From NCBI RefSeq assembly GCF_964355755.1, contig NC_092677.1:11244601-11308600 (forward strand): 64,000 bases of DNA, read 5' to 3'. Positions within the stretch are counted from its first letter, which is position 1. The number at the start of each line of letters is the position of its first letter. Position numbers and translations under genes: made by a program. This stretch comes from Antedon mediterranea. Its lineage: Eukaryota > Echinodermata > Crinoidea > Comatulida > Antedonidae. The notes under the pieces were generated by a model. The model searched no databases. It was not told the DNA's origin and saw only the letters and a list, made by a program, of their open reading frames with translations. This document shows, in pieces, positions 47,290-58,687 of this stretch.

Positions 47290-47880
47290 AAAGTGTTATT
47301 GTGATATTAGAAATCTTTCGCTTTGCGATCACCTAGATCATACTCGAATATCTTGTCGGTTGTTGCCTGAACCTACAATCCGTCAATACCATTAAGTGTT
47401 ATTGTGATATTAGAAATCTTTCACTTTGCGATCACCTAGAACATTGTGTTGTCGGTCGTTGCCTGAACCTACAATCCGTCAATACCATTAAGTGTTATTG
47501 TGATATTAGAAATCTTTCGCTTTGCGATCACCTAGAACATTGTGTTGTCGGTCGTTGCCTGAACCTACAATCCGTCAATACCATTAAGTGTTATTGTGAT
47601 ACTAGAAATCTGTCGCTTTGCGATCACCTAGAACATTGTGTTGTCGGTCGTTGCCTGAACCTACAATCCGTCAATACCATTAAGTGTTATTGTGATACTA
47701 GAAATCTTTCGCTTTGCGATCACCTAGAACATTGTGTTGTCGGTCTTTGCCTGAACCTACAATCCGTCAATACCATTATTAAGTGTTATTGTGATATTAG
47801 AAATCTTTCGCTTTGCGATCACCTAGAACATTGTGTTGTCGGTCGTTGTGTGAACCAAGAAGCCGTCAATACCGGAATCT
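47290..47880. repeat. Tandem repeat, six copies of a 96-bp unit
   Basis: GTGTTATTGTGATA begins units at about 47293, 47396, 47492, 47588, 47684 and 47783 (spacing 103, 96, 96, 96, 99). Units also share TTTGCGATCACCTAGA, TTGTCGGTCGTTGCCTGAAC and CTACAATCCGTCAATACC. The first unit differs (ATCATACTCGAATATC) and the last has a changed end, as in an array growing in the middle. It lies about 0.9 kb after the PEDS1 stop, perhaps in its 3' UTR. Confidence 0.92.
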
Positions 47881-49987
47881 AGTGAGAAATGACGTCCCCA
47901 CATGTGCACAATAAAATAACATGATAATAATACTAGTTTAAAGTCGTCTAATTCTGGTTTTAAGAGAGTTGATATTGATTATGATTACATTGATCATGAT
48001 GCTTTTGATTTCAAGATTATTATGATCATATTAATTATGATTCATATAATAAATAATGGTGTTGATTGTATTTATTATGTGGATGGGAACATATTATCAA
48101 TCAATCAAAGTAACATTTATTTCTCTTATAATTTAATAGTAAATAGAAATTAACAGTAAATATGATTAAAATAAGAAGGGCAAAATTCCAAGAAAGCGAA
48201 ACTTGTATAAGGCAGCACATAAAACTGAAAAAGAAAACCGGACAACACAGGGTTGTTGATTGTTTGACTACTACGTGCACCAAATTTAGATCCTTTGTTT
48301 TGTGTTATATGGTTGTTAAACTGTATATTAATATGAAGGATATAATAAGTCTAGATTACAGCAACTCCTAATTTGTTAATCTAAATATACATTGTAATTC
48401 CAAAGGATATTAACTTTTATAACCCCACATGATTTCACTATATGATACAGAACACTGTAAGTAAGGTCTATGTGATTTAACAGAGCATCGAATATTATCA
48501 ATATTAAAATAATTCATTGCATAAATTTGCTACCACTATTCACTTGTTGCAGGTAGTCGACGACGTTGGATACAATAATAATTTAAATTACTAGTACTAA
48601 TACACTTATAAGCTAGGACCATCCTTTTATTAATGATTTAGGGACCATGTTCTATTTCAACTAGAAATTTACATTTTAATTTAGGATATTGAGCAATATT
48701 AAATTGGTAACATAGGTTTGAGGAATCGGTAATTGGTTAATGGTTTCAATTCTGAAAGCTGTTTATTCGAACGATTACAAATTTTGATTGTTTCAAATCC
48801 CATTATATGTGATTATTTTCTTTTATAAAGAGTATCTTTTGTGTAAATTTGTTTTATGATCAATGTGAAAAAAAGATAGAAAACCAAGGGTACAGCAATG
48901 GTAAATCCTTTAAAGAAAAAAAAATTCTTGATGAGGAAACTAAATTAAAAATATTTAATAGTTTGAGGGGAAAATGTTTAAGGGAAAATATGTTTGAAGG
49001 AAAAAATATTTGAGGAAAAACTGTTTGTTTGCAGGCACCGTTTTTATTTTAATGGGCTACTACCATTAAATGTTTTTCAGTATCTTGGCAGATGATATTT
49101 ATTTATTATTGTAATACATAATTATTGTACATGTGTTGAGGCCATGCTAAACATAAAGGTATATTTTACATTGTGTGTGAATTATTAGTTGTATTATCGT
49201 TTAGTTTGGTTACTAAAAAAAATAATGTTATGCGAGTGCCTTTTGGCCTATTTAATGGGCAAATATTAAAATGCAGTATTTTGGCTTATTTATAACTTGG
49301 TTTAGATTATTGAACAGTTAATATTATAATACTATGTAATAGTGTGATTTGTTTTTGAACAACTCGCATGCACCTAATATTTGGTGCACTGAACCATGAA
49401 ATGCAATTTAGGGTTCTGACATTTTTAACATGGTATGTTTAGGCAAAATAATAAAAATGTGTTAGTTTCAAGTCCGGTTTTTAAATTATTTTTTGGATAA
49501 GGGCTTTATTATTAATATTCATGATTGTGTGATGTACTAATATATGAGAATGATTCAAAAGTCCAGTTACACACTTCAGAATGCTTGAAAACCGCAATCA
49601 TGCAATTTTTATAGATAATTGATTTATTATTTACAAATTTTTAATGAAAGGAAGTGAAATTAACATTTTTTTTATTTCGCCTTGATTATTGGTTGAAATA
49701 TTTAGTTATTATGCAGATGTATGTTGGTTTTTAAAAAAAAATATATTTTTATTAGTTCAATGAAATAAGTTTATGCCGAAGGTTTGCTGTACAAAGAGTG
49801 TGATATTATTCCATATTAGGATATTTTTTTATTTTGCTATGATGTATACATTTTTAATCCTCTATGGCCACCGCGGCTGGTAGAACAGTGACACATTTTG
49901 ATTTAACAGTAGTTTCTAGACTCCAACAACTTAGACCCTTGTTGAAAACCATCATGTTTTTTTCCTATGTGACATCTCAATAGTCTC

Positions 49988-50314
49988 TTAAAGATGTATT
50001 GTCCCCCAAAAACATGAAAAATGAAGATTAATTAAATAAGATTTTGAATAGGCTATTTTGTAGTTTTAATAAAGTTAATCACTTCTGTTTTCACTTATAA
50101 AATGACAAAATAAATGGTTAAATTCAACCAAAAATCTATTGGCTGGCAGCCAATTTTACTATTTTTTGCTTTAATTTACAGTTTTTTCAGTTAAATACTT
50201 TTTTTTATCATCTAATTTTTGGTCGAAGTGGATAATTATTATATGATATTAAAATGGCTTATTCAACAAACAAATTTAAATAATTATTTTTTCAGGGGGA
50301 CAATACATCTTTAA
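49988..50314. mobile_element. MITE with TTAAAGATGTATTGTCCC termini (copy 4)
   Basis: TTAAAGATGTATTGTCCCCC at the left and GGGGGACAATACATCTTTAA at the right form a perfect 20-bp terminal inverted repeat. At 327 bp it is the best-preserved copy here, with GGTTAAATTCAACCAAAAA and TTGGCTGGCAGCCAATTTTA inside. Confidence 0.9.
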
Positions 50315-51317
50315 CGAAAAAGGGATTTTAATTTTAAAATTCTAGTTTTGTAGTGGCCAATAAGTTGCTTATATTGCTGGAATTGAGCAAAGTGACCACA
50401 TATATAAGGTTCAACTCCCTTTTTAATACTTCACTGGTTTTACAGTATTGTTGGTAAAATTTAAACAATATAGACATATTGCTAATATTAAAATTCCTAT
50501 GCAAGTATTAAGTAAGGCCACTAAAACCTAAATATACTTCTATGTGAAAGTAAACGTGTGTTTATCTTTCGTGAAATAATTACATAATTATATTTAAATT
50601 ATGATAATGATGTCATCTATTTTAATTTCTATCCAAATCAAAGTCAGTACCCTGTGCATAGTTGTAATTGGTCGATTCTTGTCATCAAAGTATTGTACCT
50701 ATATGTTAATAGATTAAATCTTCGCCATGCTAATTACATGCACTGTGTAGTATTAATGCATTTGACAATAAGCATAAAACTGATTAGGGGAAAGACAATA
50801 AACATAATTGTATTGTCTATACAGGTGTTAATAACCAAAAAGTATCAATAGAATGTAAGGGTTTGTTAACAGTATTTACTTTAGTAGTAATTTGACCAAT
50901 CACAAGCGATGGATTATCCGAACTGTCGATTGTCATTGGTCAACTCGCTTGCGCTGCGGTTACGTCTTTGCGTTGCGTCCTCTAGTGTGAACAATGCCGT
51001 GACTTGATTTCACATAGCAGCTATAGATCCGTAATAAGGCACTGGATCTAAATTAATATTTACTTGTAATTCTTTATTTAACAGTGTATAGTTTTATTTA
51101 TTTTCAATGTATACATGCTTAAAAACGTGATATGAGTAATGTGGGTACGTGTTTATAGCATTGCTGTATAATAAACTAATTGAAATGAAACTAATAACAA
51201 TGAATTTACTGTTTATTGTTTTTGTCTTCTTAATAGAGTTGTATTTATCCCTAAGAAACATGAAAAATGAAGATTAATCAAATCATACTTTAAACAGGCA
51301 ATTTTGCAGTTATTCTT

Positions 51318-51935
51318 GCTCCAAGTATAGAGATATTATACTATCTCTATGCTCTAAGTATAGAGATATTATACTATCTCTATGCTCCAAGTATAGAGAT
51401 ATTATACTATCTCTATGCTCTAAGTATAGAGATATTATACTATCTCTATGCTCTAAGTATAGAGATATATACTATCTCTATGCTCTAAGTATAGAGATAT
51501 ATACTATCTCTATGCTCTAAGTATAGAGATATTATACTATCTCTATGCTCTAAGTATAGAGATATTATACTATCTCTATGCTCCAAGTATAGAGATATTA
51601 TACTATCTCTATGCTCTAAGTATAGAGATATTATACTATCTCTATGCTCTAAGTATAGAGATATTATAATATCTCTATGCTCCAAGTATAGAGATATTAT
51701 ACTATCTCTATGCTCGAAGTATAGAGATATTATAATATCTCTATGCTCTAAGTATAGAGATATTATACTATCTCTATGCTCCAAGTATAGAGACATTATA
51801 CTATCTCTATGCTCCAAGTATAGAGATATTATACTATCTCTATGCTCCAAGTATAGAGATATTATACTATCTCTATGCTCTAAGTATAGAGATATTATAC
51901 TATCTCTATGCTCTAAGTATAGAGATAGTATATCT
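51318..51935. repeat. Hairpin satellite, about 18 copies of a 33-bp unit
   Basis: Each unit consists of a spacer GCTCYAAGT and an inverted repeat ATAGAGATA-TTATAC-TATCTCTAT. Unit-to-unit variation is small (C/T in the spacer, loss of TAT in two units, CATTAT once). Each unit can therefore fold on its own, and the long open frame it creates (an 11-residue repeat) is a by-product of the 33-base period. It starts next to a truncated TTAAAGATG-family MITE (51233-51315). Confidence 0.95.
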
Positions 51936-52102
51936 ATTTATTGTCTTTTTTTATGTTAGTTCACCACTGTTGACGTTTCGATTTTTGTCTGGAAGCTCAC
52001 GTAATATTCGTATGAAAACGCCATGTGTGCAAACAAATATTATCTTTTTACTAATATTAAGTCACAACTCCGTCTGAACCCAGACTATTAACCTACTAAC
52101 GC

Positions 52103-53227
52103 CGTCTTGTACCCCTTTTACACTATCACCGTGACAGCGGTGTAATCCCGCAGTTGTTAGTACACCGGTGTTGTGGTTTTTATTGACTGGTGTAAATGGG
52201 AAAATCCAACCACCCCGGTGTGCTCTCCCCTGGGTGAAACGAAGCTGAATGTTTTCCGGTGTGCCTTCTCCGGTGTAGTCGAATCTACACCGGAGACACG
52301 AAATGTAAACGGTTTTTGTGGTTCAACACCGAGCTGTTAAAGGTCATTGACGTGAAAATGTAACATGTTGTCACAGAAATACAATATATTATGCAAACAA
52401 AATAGGTTTTTTTGCATAAAATACATTTTATTTGCTTAAAATAATAATTGTACGATATATTGTGCTGTTCGTTATTTTCTTTTAAAGGCACAAAAACATT
52501 TGTGATTTTTCTTTTCTGCAGAAAATATTGAAATTGTTCGTGTACATTCTACCTTACCAGAAAGCCTAAAATAATGTCATATTGGTGTAACTCTACCTGG
52601 CCGATTCTATGTAGGCCTAATTATTGAAAAAGGAAAAAAAATATATAGGCCTAATACTGACGTCTCAATGGATGAAAATGACATCTTTTTTAGGAACTGA
52701 AAACGTACCATACAATAATTAATTTTCCTTCATTGATACATTGTTATGCTAATAAAAATACATTTTTTCTTTTAAATACCTACCCTATTTTTACGCCAAC
52801 CTAACAATGTAAGGCCTATTTATTGTATGTACAGTCTACAAGGCGGAAATGCAGTGATTTTAAAAAGAAAAATAATTGTTAATGTTTAAAATAATAAATA
52901 ATAATCTTAATAAACAGCCACAAAGAAAATGTAACACTGCACTACATTCAAAATTAAATAAATTGTGTGTAAATTCGGATTATTATGCTTTGATATGAGA
53001 TTGGTCGATATGTTCCAGTGTTTAAACGTGTAAACCATAGTCAGTTAAGTTCCACGTGTGCGCTCGCAATAGTGTTTTGATTGACAGCACCGGGGTGATC
53101 GATGTAATGTAAATGGGCGCAACTCGAGTTCATCTCGCAGTTTTTTTGGCTAGTGTAAATGGAAATTGCCTCCAAGTTCAACTCGTGTTCCTCTCCCAGT
53201 CGATAGTGTAAAAAGGGTCTTGGAAAC
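52103..53227. mobile_element. Non-autonomous DNA element of about 1.1 kb with terminal inverted repeats
   Basis: The left end carries ACCCCTTTTACACTATC (52111-52127) and the right end GATAGTGTAAAAAGGGTCTT (53202-53221), inverse of each other. Subterminal words (GTGTAAATGG, GTGTAAACGG, CACCGGTG, CTCCGGTG) recur at both sides in both orientations. No open frame of length; transposase absent. TSDs not resolved. Confidence 0.65.
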
Positions 53228-53427
53228 GACGACCATTTTGTTCTGCGTATCTCTTTTGTCGGTCAAATCCGATTGAAATGAAATAATAATTATGTACATT
53301 GTACATGTACTTCTGGTTGTGTCTTTTTTTGTATTTTTTTTTTATTCCCCCTGAAATAATACACGCTTGGGTTATTTTGGCTATCTCTCATGCGCATGTG
53401 TATCATGTTTTTGCATCATCGGTATAT

Positions 53428-53590
53428 ACTAAAGCTCTGTCTAAACTATCAAACTTGATGTGATGTGCCCATATATGGACACGATGTCATAATATCACTA
53501 CCATATTTAGGCATATCACTGCCATATTTGGGCACTTCACGCTTTTTTTGTCAAACTACTGTAGTTTGATAGTGTAGACGGAGTTTAACG
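53428..53590. mobile_element. MITE, family with AAAGCTCTGTCTACAC termini (copy 5)
   Basis: AAAGCTCTGTCTAAACTATC on the left, GTTTGATAGTGTAGACGGAG on the right, with CACTACCATATTTAGGCATA and ATATTTGGGCACTTCAC inside. Confidence 0.85.
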
Positions 53591-54552
53591 ATGAGTTGCG
53601 CGAATTTGAATGCCTGTCACCGCCGATGCACAGAAAACAATTCAGTTTTGTTCTTGTGAGATTAGTAGTATTTTTACTACGATGAGCTCATAAAGTTTTT
53701 AATTCCTGGTGATGACATAATGTTTACAACCAACCATTGGAGGAATGTATAGTAATACTCCATGTTGTAACAATCTAAGGAAATAATCTTGGTGAAGTGC
53801 CGGAAATGTCTCCACAAGTATTGAGACTGATTTAATTATTGACTGAAACATTGGCTCACTTGGTGAAATATACACATTTTAGGATTTCTGTAGAATGTAT
53901 ACAAGAAATTAATGTAAGTAAGTTCTTCACTGTTTCGTCACCCGTTTCTAGATGATACCGGTAATTAGGCCTATTAACTGGTTCATGGAATGTAGTACAT
54001 TACAAGCTATGTAGGCCTATAGGGCCTAAAAGATAGTTAATGAAATAGGCCTTTGTTTTAATACCATAGGCCTATACATCCATGGTGGCCCATGTTGACG
54101 TTTCGATGACGCACCATAGACGAAAACGAGTATATTTGACGTATGATAAGCCAATGATCAAAAAGAATTTACGAAGACATTGGTCAAAATTTCCATTGGT
54201 ATAGTATTAGGTCATAATTAGTAAAAACTAGTACGACCAATCACAGACAACAACGACGTCCCATGATTACGTTTAGGCCTACGTGTCTGGCATGCGTTAT
54301 AGCTTCACTGATCCTTTACCGTAAGTGTTTTCAAGATACAGTATTTAACATAATTAGGCCTGATAATGAATCAATGTTGACTTTGACCCTATTTAAACTT
54401 ATCCGATAGATCTCATTATTAAACAAATCTTGCTATGGTGTGTGAACAACAAACTGGGCGTGCGTTGATAATGTGTATACTATAGGAAATACTTCTGGTC
54501 GACGACGAATATAAGTGTTCTTTTTTATAGCACATTCTCTTGTTTCCGTAGA

Positions 54553-56539
54553 ATGTCTGAACCGGTAAGGACCACAGAGAGTTCACATAAAGGCACGGTT
54601 ACTGTCACAGAATCAAGTAGCCATGAGACGAGCCTCGGATGCGATACCATCTACCTCACGTCTGTGCAAGGCTTACTTAAATTGACCCAAATGGTAAGTA
54701 ATATGACCATACTACCATCTTTGTGATAAAACGAGGAAGTGGTTGCCGTATTGGAAATAACCAGCACCTTATTGTTACCTTTAGGAACTGTGACAACGTG
54801 TCAGATGCCAGTATTCACGACAATATAGAAACGACACATGGTCTTTCACACCTGTTTCGGCACGATTCCAGTCCGGAGCCGGCAAATCAAATCAGACGTC
54901 AGTTTTTCGTTTTCACGACGCTCCACGCGGATATGCGCCAATTGATATGCGCGTAGCCGCGTGAAAACGAATCATTGACGTTACAGTATTTGATTTACCG
55001 GACCAGAACCGTGCCGAAAAAGTTACGTGTGAAGACCCATAAACAATAGTTGATTTTCGTTCGTTATCAGAACATGACAGTAACTCATGTGGGAGAACCT
55101 GTTGAGAAGCAAATATTCTTTTATTTTTTGTGTGTGTTTTTATTCCAACATCTCATTTTCTATGCCCATATTAACAAGTTTGACAGGTCTTCAGAAAAAA
55201 CCCCATCTCTTGTAAGCTTGGTTCCCACTATTAGGACGCAACGCAAGGACGTAAGCCCAGCGACCAATCGTCACAAGCGATGGGTTATCCGAACTGTCGC
55301 TTGGATTGGTCAATTCGGTTGCGGTTTACTTGCGTCCTAATGTGAACCAAGCTTTAATATTGAATTTAATCTTTTTATTTATTATTTTGTTCCAGGCATT
55401 TTCCTTCATCGCTTTTATGTGCGTCACGTGTGCTCCTTGGTGGGAATACTCTCATACATCTGGTTATCAGTTCTTTCAATTCGTCTCTATGACTTGCCTT
55501 GTACTGACATCTATCCAGTTATTTCTTATCTGCACCAAACTTATATTCAAGATTCCGCTTCCATGGAATATCATTGTAAGTGTATACAATTTTAAATTCA
55601 GTTCTTTAATTTTAAAAGTTGTAGTGAAACTCTTTTAGCCCGACGGTGGTTACATGCCTGGGTTATACTCTCAAAAGATCCATGGTTATCCAGACCAAGT
55701 ACCCGAGTTGTAACTAACGAAAGTAATCCAGGCTGGCTACACACTCCAATAATCGTCAAATTAGACAAATTAAAGCAACTTAAACAAAATACGGCAATGC
55801 TGTATCATCTCTACTACGACAGTTCAGTATCGTTAAAAATTCGTTAAAGGCATCTGTTTTGTATCACACGAAGGGTTATGCAGTGATGCTGTATTTACCG
55901 AATATTCCTGTATGATGATCTGTAGATACAGTCGAGAACGGGTGAATAGCACGATTATAGTTTCTATCTTGTATATTCTGAGGTTCCTTTGCAGTTGGGT
56001 ACAGCAGCAATAAGGCGTAACTATAGGCTAATCAATGTGCATTGGGCCTATATAGATTATTATTCTGGTTTTTTCTCGAAGTTATGTATTATAATAGTAT
56101 TAGCTTCTAAGTATAATGCAAGTTGAATACTATTGTAATTATTATATTTCCTACAGGATGTCGTTTACCATGCATTTGCTGTAGGGTTTTATTTTTTGGC
56201 TTCATGCTTAGTTGCAGCCTGGGCCTATAATAGTTCATTGGCTGCTGGAGCGGTAAGTTAAAAAAGCACCAATGAATTTTTACAAGACGAGCGATACTAC
56301 TATGTAAAATCAACACGAAAGTGAAGTTTTACATCATTTGTTTATTTTTTTTTTAGGCATTTGGATTCTTTGCATTTGTCGCATATGCAGGGGGATTGTA
56401 TTTTGCTATAATGGATTACAGACGATCACAGCAACTAACTGAAAACCAGCCGAACACAATGTCTACGACTGTAACAACAACCACAACCGTTATAGGTTCG
56501 ACAGTAATTGAAACTCCGCCAATGCAACCGGAATACTAA
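54553..56539 (+). CDS. Four-helix MARVEL-domain protein (MAL/plasmolipin/CMTM-like)
   Basis: Integral membrane protein of the MARVEL superfamily, whose members act in membrane apposition and vesicle traffic. Exons: 54553-54693, 55396-55575, 56157-56252 and 56357-56539 (TAA). All introns are phase 0, giving 199 residues. The start MSEPVRTTESS is followed by a Ser/Thr-rich hydrophilic N-terminus of about 33 residues. Four hydrophobic segments follow: about SVQGLLKLTQMAFSFIAFMC, SMTCLVLTSIQLFLICTKLI, YHAFAVGFYFLASCLVAAWA and FGFFAFVAYAGGLYFAIMDY. The acidic/charged DYRR then leads into a Thr-rich tail ending EY. The pattern LKLTQ before helix 1 and the Y-H-A-x-A in helix 3 fit plasmolipin/CMTM relatives; a precise orthologue is not assigned. 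Intron 1 is occupied by two inverted-repeat elements. Confidence 0.85.
54840..55037. mobile_element. Foldback element of about 200 bp
   Basis: GGTCTTTCACAC (54840) matches GTGTGAAGACC (55027-55037) inversely. Moving inward, TTTCGGCACGATTCC pairs with GAACCGTGCCGAAA, CAAATCAAAT with ATTTGATTT, and CGTTTTCACG with CGTGAAAACG, leaving a centre of about 40 bases. So almost the whole element is one imperfect hairpin. Confidence 0.85.
55214..55356. mobile_element. MITE-like element with GGTTCCCACTATTAGGACGC termini
   Basis: AAGCTTGGTTCCCACTATTA and the following GGACGCAACGCAAG are inverted at the right end (GCGTCCTAATGTGAACCAAGC). The centre has GACCAATCGTCACAAGCGAT, TTATCCGAACTGTCG and GATTGGTCAATT. 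Related diverged fragments are at 11690-11760, 50888-51000 and 57055-57150. Confidence 0.85.
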
Positions 56540-56555
56540 AATAAAACTTATTATA

Positions 56556-56702
56556 TAAAGCTCTGTCTACACTATCAAACTTTATGTGAAAACATAATGT
56601 GTCGTGCCATGTCATATTATATATCTAAGCATATCACTACCATATTTGGGCACATCACAGCTTTTTTGTCAAACTAGTTTGATAATGTAGACAGAGCTTA
56701 TA
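56556..56702. mobile_element. MITE, family with AAAGCTCTGTCTACAC termini (copy 6)
   Basis: AAAGCTCTGTCTACACTATC and GATAATGTAGACAGAGCTT form nearly perfect inverted ends only 20 bases after the MARVEL stop codon, so the element is within the 3' UTR of that gene. Confidence 0.85.
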
Positions 56703-57154
56703 ACGACGAATTGTTAATAAGGAGTGGATAAGTAAATTGGCAATGGCAATATCTGACCAATTTTGATATTTTAACTTTTGGTCAAATGTGTTTATGTTTA
56801 CTGACAACTCGATAGGGTAAAGTGTTAGTGTTTTGCACAAAAATATTGTTCCTTGCTTTTTTCGTTATTACAGTTCATTGCATTAAGCCTATATACGTTA
56901 GTTTTGCTATTCTTTTAGGTCTACATTCAAGTGTGACCAGAATAGTCATAAATGTTAAATCTTCCCTATTATATCACTATTATATCACTATTTAATTTAT
57001 GAAATGAATGAGGTTGTGTGGACGTCATGTCGAGGTAGTAAAATAAGTAAGCCGTTGGTTCCAACTTGGACGCAACTCAGGGCTGGCTCAGAAAACTTTG
57101 GACCAATCACGACGCCGTGCGTCATCCGAACTGTCGCGCGCTGAGTGGGGAAGA

Positions 57155-57450
57155 ACAAGCCTGCATGTACCGACCGTGGTCACGTAGTAGGCCTAGGCCT
57201 AATTATATCTTTGATGTAAGCACTAACAGTTTGTGGTAGAGAAGGTTATTAGAGTAAGCCTGCATGTAGGCCTACCGACCGTGTTCCCGTATTAGGCCCA
57301 GGCCTAATTATATCTTTGATTATAGGCTACAGTTTAGGCCTATAGAGAAGGTTGTTAATGTTAGAGTGGGAAGAAAAAGCTTGCAAGTACCGACCGTGGT
57401 GCCGTAGTAATTATATATATAATGTAATGTAAATATTAACAGTTTGTGAT
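57155..57450. repeat. Tandem repeat, three diverged copies of about 120 bp
   Basis: Three units each contain GCATGTA or GCAAGTA, then TACCGACCGTG, then GGCCTAATTATATC, with AGAGAAGGTT between. It lies upstream of the zinc-finger gene; the surrounding 57450-58040 is AT-rich with TAGGCCTA words and has no other recognised feature. Confidence 0.75.
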
Positions 57451-58039
57451 ACTCCCACGCCTATTTCTATTTGTAGTAACTAGTAGGCCTAGGCCTAGTT
57501 TGAAGACAGTGATCCCGGTTTTTGCATTGTTTCCAGTCATAGGATAATAAAACATTCCGATTCATATAGTAGCCTACTCAGCGTCTTTGTAGGCCTAAAA
57601 TTGCTTATGTTGTTAATTAAGACATGACAAAAACAATTAAATTTCCAACAAACGAACAAATTGTTTTCTGTTTGAAGTAGACTTCTCGTACGTAGTAGGC
57701 CTACTTTATAGGGCCTACAAGTGAAAAGGCTGACCTAACTAAAGGGCTTCATCAGAAATTGGATATTTGGCGTTACAATAATTTATGAACCACAATTTTT
57801 TTTCTCAAACATAACTCTCATCAACTCTCTTTTGTGAACGGCAATTTGTTGGGGGATTCGATGACGGATCCGGTCATGAAATCAGCCTGCATGAAATACG
57901 ATTGTAGAGGGAAATGGATTGTAATATTTTAATTTCGCGCAATTTCATAGCTGCCGCGAATAATCTATCACGTGATCGATCACCTGTCTATTTTACTTTG
58001 TCACGTGACTGACAAACGTTCAAGGCCATTTTGGTCTCG

Positions 58040-58134
58040 CTAGCTCGCGACATAAATGTTCTGTGCTTTCTACCGTATTACTCGATCTAGCGTGTCTATG
58101 TGTGCTTAGTTCTTTTGTGGTTACCTTTATCAGG
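58040..58134 (+). promoter_or_regulatory. Probable promoter and 5' untranslated exon of the zinc-finger gene
   Basis: A donor CAG/GTAAGTG at 58132-58140 follows a transcribed-looking segment, and an acceptor TTTCTTTCAG at 58632-58641 precedes the coding exon. The 5' boundary is not visible. Upstream 57960-58060 holds two CACGTGA words that could be E-boxes. Confidence 0.5.
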
Positions 58135-58687
58135 TAAGTGTATTTAATATAATAATTATCTAATTAATATCAAAATAAAACCGCATATCATTGTATTCTT
58201 AGTCGGTGACGACGAAATGATGGGCCGATGACGATCGTCGTCGTCGATCGTGCCTCTCGCCCTTCTAACATAAACTTGCTAGAGGCTAGCCTACTCATAG
58301 AAGAAGTCATGATGATAGTAGATGAGCCAGTAGGGACAAGCCTTCTTAGCCTGACCAGGCCTGTTGTGTTGGTGGTAGGACAGTACCGTATCTTTAGCCA
58401 CGGCGATAATTATTATAATGTAAATTTAAACTATTAGGCCTAGCCTAGGCCAACATGATGATTGGCTGGCTCTAGTCACCGATGTTTAAAGATGCACTTA
58501 CCAGGATGGAAAGTAAATAGTTAAACAATAAAGTAATTTATTAATCTTAATAATGAAATTTGTGCGCATTCGCAAATAACAATGAATTCCTCTTGTCTCA
58601 AAATCTATTTAACAAAATAACAGTATTTATTATTTCTTTCAGATCGTAACTATGATGATTACTGTATTTGATTTATAGTATTTGACG

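Larger units (their letters stand above)
47881..54552. other. Gene-free stretch with repeats between PEDS1 and the MARVEL gene
   Basis: No exon recognised on either strand. It contains, in order, AT-rich unique sequence to 49987, a MITE (49988-50314), a segment related to the GGTTCCCACT element (50888-51000), a half MITE (51233-51315) abutting a hairpin satellite, a fragment with GTATGAAAACGCCA and CTCCGTCTGAACCCAGACT (51995-52088), a 1.1-kb element (52103-53227) and a MITE (53428-53590). The last 300 bases should hold the MARVEL gene promoter. Confidence 0.6.

Noticed and set aside
47290-47880. Clustered small-RNA genes in the 96-bp repeats
   Set aside because: No internal pol III promoter boxes, no cloverleaf or snRNA motifs were found.
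51485-51850. Long minus-strand open frame encoding an 11-residue repeat (EHRDSIISLYL)
   Set aside because: It is produced by the 33-bp hairpin satellite; no start context, no splice sites and no family similarity.
51318-51935. CRISPR-like array (33-bp repeats)
   Set aside because: There are no unique spacers; units are contiguous and the host is a eukaryote.
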